Below, piece after piece: positions 59,662 to 64,000 of a DNA stretch of 64,000 bases. The position numbers and the translations under genes are program-made. Source of the DNA: Sulfitobacter faviae (lineage in GTDB: Bacteria; Pseudomonadota; Alphaproteobacteria; Rhodobacterales; Rhodobacteraceae); the NCBI RefSeq assembly GCF_029870955.1, contig NZ_PGFQ01000002.1:62001-126000 (forward strand). Reading direction: 5' to 3'. Positions within the stretch are counted from its first letter, which is position 1, and the number at the start of each line of letters is the position of its first letter. Below the pieces are notes generated by a model. The model was not told the origin of the DNA, did not search any database, and saw only the letters and a list, made by a program, of their open reading frames with translations.

Positions 59662-61259
59662 GCGTTGATCCATTGGTACACCCATGTCTCTGTCAGATTG
59701 CGGTCATATCCCGATAGAACTGCCTTGATTTCGACGATGGCGTCAGGCTCGGCGCGCAGTTCCAGCACCAGCCGCCATTCGTCCCTGCCATCCACCCGGC
59801 TTAGGATCGCCTCCACGATCTCGCCGTTTTGTGCGCTGGTGACGGGTTCAAGCTCGGCGTCGCTCGGCATATCGCTGAGCTGTCCGCCGGCGAAGTCGAT
59901 GACGAATTTGCGGGTCTCGGTGTCTGCCTCAACACCCGCCACCCCGCCATGGCCCGAGCGCAGCCGCACCACGCGGCCAAGGGTCTGCGGCGTCGCGCCC
60001 GGCGGGGTCATCCCCCAGTGCATGCGGTAGCCGTAGGCCAGTTCATCGCCCGCGCGGGTCTCCCCTTCGGGGATCCAATAGGCCACGATGTTGTCATTGC
60101 CTTCCAGATCCGAAGGTATCTCGACCAGCCGCAGCGTGCCTTTGCCCCAGTCGCCCATGGGTTCGATCATCAGCGAGGGGCGGCGTTCGTAATGGGCCTG
60201 CGCGTCGAGGTAATGCTCAAAGTCCCGATTGCGCTGCGCCAGCCCGAAAGACCGCGGGCTCTGCGCCCCGAAATAGGAACTCGCCAAACGCGGCGGATTG
60301 TTCAGCGGGCGGCAGAGGGTGGTATCCTTGCCTGTGTTCAGCACCAAGACTTCGCTGTCATGCACCGCGGGGCGGAAGTCGTCGAAATTGCCCTTATCCG
60401 CGCCATTGTGCAAAAACATCGAGGTCAGCGGCGCGATGCCAAGCTGTTTGATGTCTTCGCGCAGGAAGAGCCGCATGGTGACTTCGACGGTGGTGTCTTC
60501 GCCCGGTGTGATCACGAATTGATAGGCCCCGGTCACCGAAGGGCTGTCGAGCGCGGCATAGATCGTGACGCTATCGTCACCCGGTTCGGGGCGGCGCAGC
60601 CAAACCTCGCTGAAGCGGGGGAATTCCTCACCTTCGGGCAGGCCGGTGTTGACGGCCAATCCCCGCGCGCTGAGACCATAGAGCGTGTCCTTGCCCAAGG
60701 CGCGGAAATAGCTCGCCCCTTGGAAGACGATCAATTCATCGAAAATATCGGCCCGGTTGAGCGGGGTGTGCAGGCGGAAACCGGCGACGCCCGGCATCTC
60801 GGCATTGGGCGGGATCGACTTGGCGAGTTCTTCGTCGTCATACTCAAAATCGGCGGTGGTAAAGCCCATCGGTTCCACCGCGTCGCCCCGGACCTCGTTC
60901 ATCTTCACCGCTTCCTTAAACAGCCAGCCGGGGTGGAAGGCGTGCAGCCTGAAGGCCACGCCCTTTTCCTGCCAGCGGGCCTGCTCGGGCCGGAACCGGA
61001 TGCGCTGGTAGGCGTCATAATCCAGATCGGCAAGGAAGCCTTCGACCGGCTTCGGGGCCACATAGGAGGTCTGGGCCAATCGCCGCATATCTTCGACCAG
61101 TGCGTCGAAGGTGAAGGAGGCGGCGGGCACCTCCTGCGCCGCGCTGTGCCGCGGCATGAGCGCGGCGGCAAAGGACGCGGCGGAGAGGGTGAGGAACTGG
61201 CGGCGTTCTAGGGTTTCGGACCGCTGTTCAATCGGTCGTGCAGTCGGGAAATTCGGCAA
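59658..61259 (-). CDS. opgG: Periplasmic glucan biosynthesis protein OpgG/OpgD with Tat signal
   Basis: A 533-residue OpgG-family protein. The N-terminus has a twin-arginine signal (ERRQFLTLSAASFAAAL, residues 18-34), so export is probably folded, through Tat, as in E. coli OpgD. The mature part begins FTFDALVEDMRRLAQTSYVAP and contains FLHNGADKGNFDDFRPAVHDSEVL and EPMGDWGKGTLRLVEIPSD. The start codon is TTG 61257-61259. It precedes opgH with an ATGA overlap. Recent work on the family indicates beta-1,2-glucanase activity for OpgD; which activity this copy has is unknown. Confidence 0.9.
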   Translation of the reverse strand: MPNFPTARPIEQRSETLERRQFLTLSAASFAAALMPRHSAAQEVPAASFTFDALVEDMRRLAQTSYVAPKPVEGFLADLDYDAYQRIRFRPEQARWQEKGVAFRLHAFHPGWLFKEAVKMNEVRGDAVEPMGFTTADFEYDDEELAKSIPPNAEMPGVAGFRLHTPLNRADIFDELIVFQGASYFRALGKDTLYGLSARGLAVNTGLPEGEEFPRFSEVWLRRPEPGDDSVTIYAALDSPSVTGAYQFVITPGEDTTVEVTMRLFLREDIKQLGIAPLTSMFLHNGADKGNFDDFRPAVHDSEVLVLNTGKDTTLCRPLNNPPRLASSYFGAQSPRSFGLAQRNRDFEHYLDAQAHYERRPSLMIEPMGDWGKGTLRLVEIPSDLEGNDNIVAYWIPEGETRAGDELAYGYRMHWGMTPPGATPQTLGRVVRLRSGHGGVAGVEADTETRKFVIDFAGGQLSDMPSDAELEPVTSAQNGEIVEAILSRVDGRDEWRLVLELRAEPDAIVEIKAVLSGYDRNLTETWVYQWINA

Positions 61260-61554
61260 AACAATACCTCAGAAGACACGTTAAGAGTGTGCAATTTTTC
61301 CCCTATCTAATCTTTTTGCGGAGGCTGGAAACTTGATATTGCAACTATCAGCGGATTGCCGCAGGGCAGCGCGGAAAACCGCCGATCCGGCTGCTGCGCG
61401 GCGGGGGCTGCACAAATTTTCGCCTTGATTTCCGTAGGATCGGCTCTTTTTTGTGACAATCGCCCTGCGATGGTGGCAAGATTTTGCGGCGCTTTGAGGC
61501 GTGTTTGGGCGGGATCGCGCCCCACCCCCGCGGGAGGGCGGCGCGCGGTGGGGG
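61260..61554. other. Upstream region of the opg operon
   Basis: A 295-base stretch between opgG and the Ldh_2-family dehydrogenase gene. Both genes are on the minus strand, so it holds the opg promoter. It is AT-rich near 61290-61345 and 61400-61460. No RNA gene, terminator or convincing small gene is seen; a 103-residue minus-strand frame across it has Arg/Pro/Ser-rich composition and no ribosome site. Confidence 0.6.
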
Positions 61555-62582
61555 TCAGACGGCGTCGAGCCCTTCGGCCAGCAAACGCTCAAGACTGCGC
61601 ATCTCGGCCTCCGTCAGGGGAATCCCCTTGGCCCGCGTCTCGGCACGCGCCTTGAACCGGCGCTGCGAGGGCAGCCGCGCCCCTTGCCCGGTGATCGCAT
61701 CAAAGAGGGTTTCCGCCCGCGCGAAGGGGTCGCCGGGGCGGCCTGCGGCAAACGTTTTGGGGTCGAAGGCGATGATCAATTCGCCATGGGCGGGCGCAAG
61801 GGTGAGCGAGCCCAAGGCATCGCGCGCTTCAGGGCTGGTCAGGTCACCGATCATCACCCCGGCAAGCAATTCGATCATGGTCGAGATGGCCGATCCCTTG
61901 TGACTGCCGAAGGGCAGCATAGCCCCGGCGAGGGCGGCTTCGGGGTCGGTCGTCGGGCTGCCATCGGGTGCGATGGCCCAGCCTTCGGGCAGGGGCGTGC
62001 CCGCGCGGCGGTGCAATTCGATCTCCCCCGCGCGGCGACGCTGGTGGCGAAATCGAAAACGTAAGGGTCGCCCCCTTCCCGGGGCCAGCCAAAGGCGAAA
62101 GGGTTGGTCCCCATCAAGGGGTCGGTTCCGCCCGAGGGGGCGACGCTGGCATAGCTGGGGCACATGGCCATGGCTGCAAGGCCCATCTCGGTCAGCGCCT
62201 CGATCTCGGGCCAGAGGGCGGCGAAATGGGTGCAATCGTTGATCACCATGGCGGCGATTCCGGTGGTGCGGCAACGCTCGGCCAGCACCGGCGCGCCTGC
62301 TTCGAAGGCCGCGTTGGAGAAGCCGCCGCCTGCGTTCACGCGCACCACGGCGCTGTCGTCATGATGCACCTGTGGCACGGCGTCGGGCACCACCTTTCCC
62401 GCCTTGATCGTGCGCAGGCAGCCTTCGATCCGGTAGATGCCGTGGGATTTGCAGGCATCGCCTTCGCCCGCGACAATCACCCGCGCGAGGGCGGCGGCAT
62501 TCAGGGGCGACAGGCCCCCGCCTTGGAAAATCCGAATGACCATCGCGGTCAGGTCATCGTGAGAGAGGGTTGTGTCGGCCAT
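61555..62582 (-). CDS. Ldh_2/malate dehydrogenase family oxidoreductase, apparent frameshift
   Basis: About 342 residues after adding one base at a five-C run (62025-62029), which joins FDFATSVAARG to EIELHRRAGTPLPEGWAI. The family signatures are GEGDACKSHGIYRIEGCL near the N-terminus, NDCTHFAALWPEIE, and LMGTNPFAFGWPREGGDPYVFDFATS. These NAD(P)-dependent enzymes include delta1-piperideine/pyrroline-2-carboxylate reductases and ureidoglycolate dehydrogenase. ATG 62580-62582 is chosen over an upstream start at 62618 that would run through the palindrome. Divergent from an aldehyde dehydrogenase; an imino-acid or 2-oxo-acid substrate is likely. Confidence 0.88.
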
Positions 62583-62613
62583 CTGAAACCTCGCAGGGCT
62601 TGGGTTGCAATCA

Positions 62614-62632
62614 TGCATACATCATGTATGCA
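62614..62632. promoter_or_regulatory. Perfect 19-bp operator palindrome between divergent dehydrogenase genes
   Basis: TGCATACATCATGTATGCA has 9-bp arms (62614-62622 and 62624-62632) around a single central C. It lies 32 bases before the Ldh_2-family gene on one side and 56 before the aldehyde dehydrogenase gene on the other. The odd-centred, 19-bp form is typical of operators for dimeric GntR/FCD regulators. No regulator gene is adjacent within the window. Confidence 0.8.
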
Positions 62633-62687
62633 GATGCGGAGAGACGCAAGCTGACACCGGGCCGCGGCCCGCAAGAAAGGATAGAAG

Positions 62688-64000
62688 ATGGCCTTTACTC
62701 CCCACGGCAAACACCTGATCGCTGGCGAATGGATCGCCACGGATGATCGCTTTAGCTCTAGCCCCGCCCATGGGCCTGCGCATGACTTCTCGGTCGGCAC
62801 GGTGGAACTGGTCGACCAAGCCTGCGAAGCCGCCGAAGCTGCGTTTTGGGACTATGGCTATTCCAGCCGCGCGACCCGCGCCAAATTCCTCAACGCCATC
62901 GCCGATGAGATCGACGCCCGCGGGGCCGAGATCACCGAGATCGGCAGCCAAGAAAGCGGCCTGCCCGAAGCGCGGCTCGAAGGGGAGCGGGGCCGGACCG
63001 TGGGCCAACTCCGCCTTTTCGCGGCGCATATCGAAAAGGGTGACTATCTGGACCGTCGCTTCGATGCCGCCATGCCCGACCGCCAGCCCGCCCCGCGGCC
63101 CGCGATAACTATGGTCCAACGCCCCATCGGCCCCGTGGCCGTCTTTGGCGCGTCGAACTTCCCGCTGGCTTTCTCCGTGGCGGGCGGTGACACCGCAGCG
63201 GCGCTGGCGGCGGGCTGCCCGGTCGTGGTCAAAGGCCACTCCGCCCATCCCGGCACCGGAGAGATCGTGGCCGAAGCGATCCATGCCGCGGTTGAAAGCT
63301 GCGGCATGCCGCGCGGGGTCTTCTCGCTGATCCAAGGCGGCAACCGCGCCGTGGGGCAGGCCGTGGTGCAGCATCCGCTGATCAAGGCCGTGGGCTTCAC
63401 CGGCTCGCTCGCCGGGGGCCGGGCGCTCTTCGATCTCTGCGCCGCGCGGCCAGAGCCGATCCCCTTCTTTGGCGAGTTGGGCTCGGTCAACCCGATGTTC
63501 ATGCTGCCCGCCGCGATGGCGGCACGGGCCGAGGAGCTTGGCAAGGGCTGGGCGGCATCGCTGACCATGGGCGCGGGCCAGTTCTGCACCAATCCCGGGA
63601 TCGCCGTGGTGATTGACGGGCCGGGCGCCGACGCCTTCGTGCAGAACGCGGCAACAGCGCTGCAAGACGTGGCCCGCAGGTCATGCTGACAGACGGTATC
63701 GCGGAGGCCTATTGCGCAGGGCGGGACAAGTTCAAATCCGCGCCAAGCCTGCGCCAGGTGCATCTGGCCGACAGCGAAGGCCGCACCGCCGCGCCTGCCC
63801 TCTTCGAAACCACGGGCGAAGAGTTCAAGGCCAATCCGACGCTGCACGAAGAGGTCTTCGGCCCTCTAGGCTTGGTGGTGCGGGTCTCTTCGCTCGAAGA
63901 GATGCGCGCGCTGGCGTTGGAACTGGACGGGCAATTGACCATCACCCTGCATATGGATGACGCGGATGTCGACGCCGCGCGCGACCTCATGCCGGTGCTG
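62688..64000 (+). CDS. Aldehyde dehydrogenase, 2,5-dioxovalerate (2-oxoglutarate semialdehyde) type, partial, apparent frameshift
   Basis: The window holds about 437 N-terminal residues. Motifs of NADP-dependent aldehyde dehydrogenases are intact: GPVAVFGASNFPLAFSVAGGDTAAALAAGCPVVVKGH, FTGSLAGGRALFD, the catalytic glutamate in FFGELGSVNP and the catalytic cysteine in GAGQFCTNPG. The frame breaks near 63671-63675; one extra base gives ALQDVGPQVMLTDGIAEAYCAGRDKF. The FPLAFSVAGGDT/ELGSVNP combination is that of 2-oxoglutarate semialdehyde dehydrogenases. These end pentose, glucarate and hydroxyproline routes. The C-terminus is cut by the window edge. Confidence 0.9.

Noticed and set aside
61281..61592. 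103-residue minus-strand frame upstream of opgG
   Set aside because: Low-complexity Arg/Ser/Pro composition, no ribosome site, overlaps the end of the Ldh_2-family gene in another frame.

Overview
The window looks like chromosomal DNA of an alphaproteobacterium of the Rhodobacteraceae (Roseobacter group). GC content is high, operons are dense with ATGA or TGATG stop/start overlaps, and the window carries a rhizobial/roseobacter-type GlpSTPQV glycerol importer, an OpgGH(C) glucan operon and an aerobic indolepyruvate oxidoreductase. This placement is inferred from gene content. I see no rRNA, tRNA, CRISPR array, insertion sequence or prophage, so this is metabolic and transport chromosome, not a mobile island.

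Layout. 1-5254 (minus): Opp/Dpp-type ABC importer, divergent from a GntR/FCD regulator (5580) and a DapA-family enzyme (6410) resembling pyrroline-4-hydroxy-2-carboxylate deaminase. 7547-12517 (plus): metal-dependent cyclase-family hydrolase, MarR regulator and a two-gene indolepyruvate oxidoreductase, then a LysE exporter. 13239-19255: GH15 glucosidase and trehalose phosphatase (minus), then topoisomerase IB behind a GGAAC-N16-CGTT general-stress-type promoter, ExoD and trehalose-6-phosphate synthase (plus). 19265-30560: divergent GlpR regulator and the glpD-glpSTPQ-DUF2160-glpV-glpK operon with an iron-containing alcohol dehydrogenase at its end. 30593-39029 (minus): a second Opp-type importer ending in gamma-glutamyltransferase and an M20 peptidase, with a divergent IclR regulator. 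This reads as import and breakdown of glutathione or another gamma-glutamyl peptide. 40010-45559 (minus): a translationally coupled acyl-CoA dehydrogenase-like / PIG-L deacetylase / methyltransferase / glycosyltransferase set, followed by a large catalase. 45733-50284: glutathione transferase, pncC-nadE (NAD recycling) and an MFS protein. 50480-54801: RND efflux pair. 54887-61259: phospholipase D family protein, then opgG-opgH-opgC (minus). 61555-64000: Ldh_2-family dehydrogenase and a divergent 2,5-dioxovalerate-type aldehyde dehydrogenase sharing a perfect 19-bp palindrome.

Two points matter most to a reader. First, about fifteen genes are interrupted by apparent -1 frameshifts. Every one is repaired by adding a single base, nearly always a G or C in a short G/C run. 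This looks like a consensus-sequence error pattern, not pseudogenization, so those genes are annotated full length with the break stated. Second, the best candidate for an undescribed system is the four-gene acyl-CoA dehydrogenase/PIG-L/methyltransferase/glycosyltransferase cassette next to katE. Its enzymes suggest synthesis of a small glycosylated, methylated product of unknown structure.
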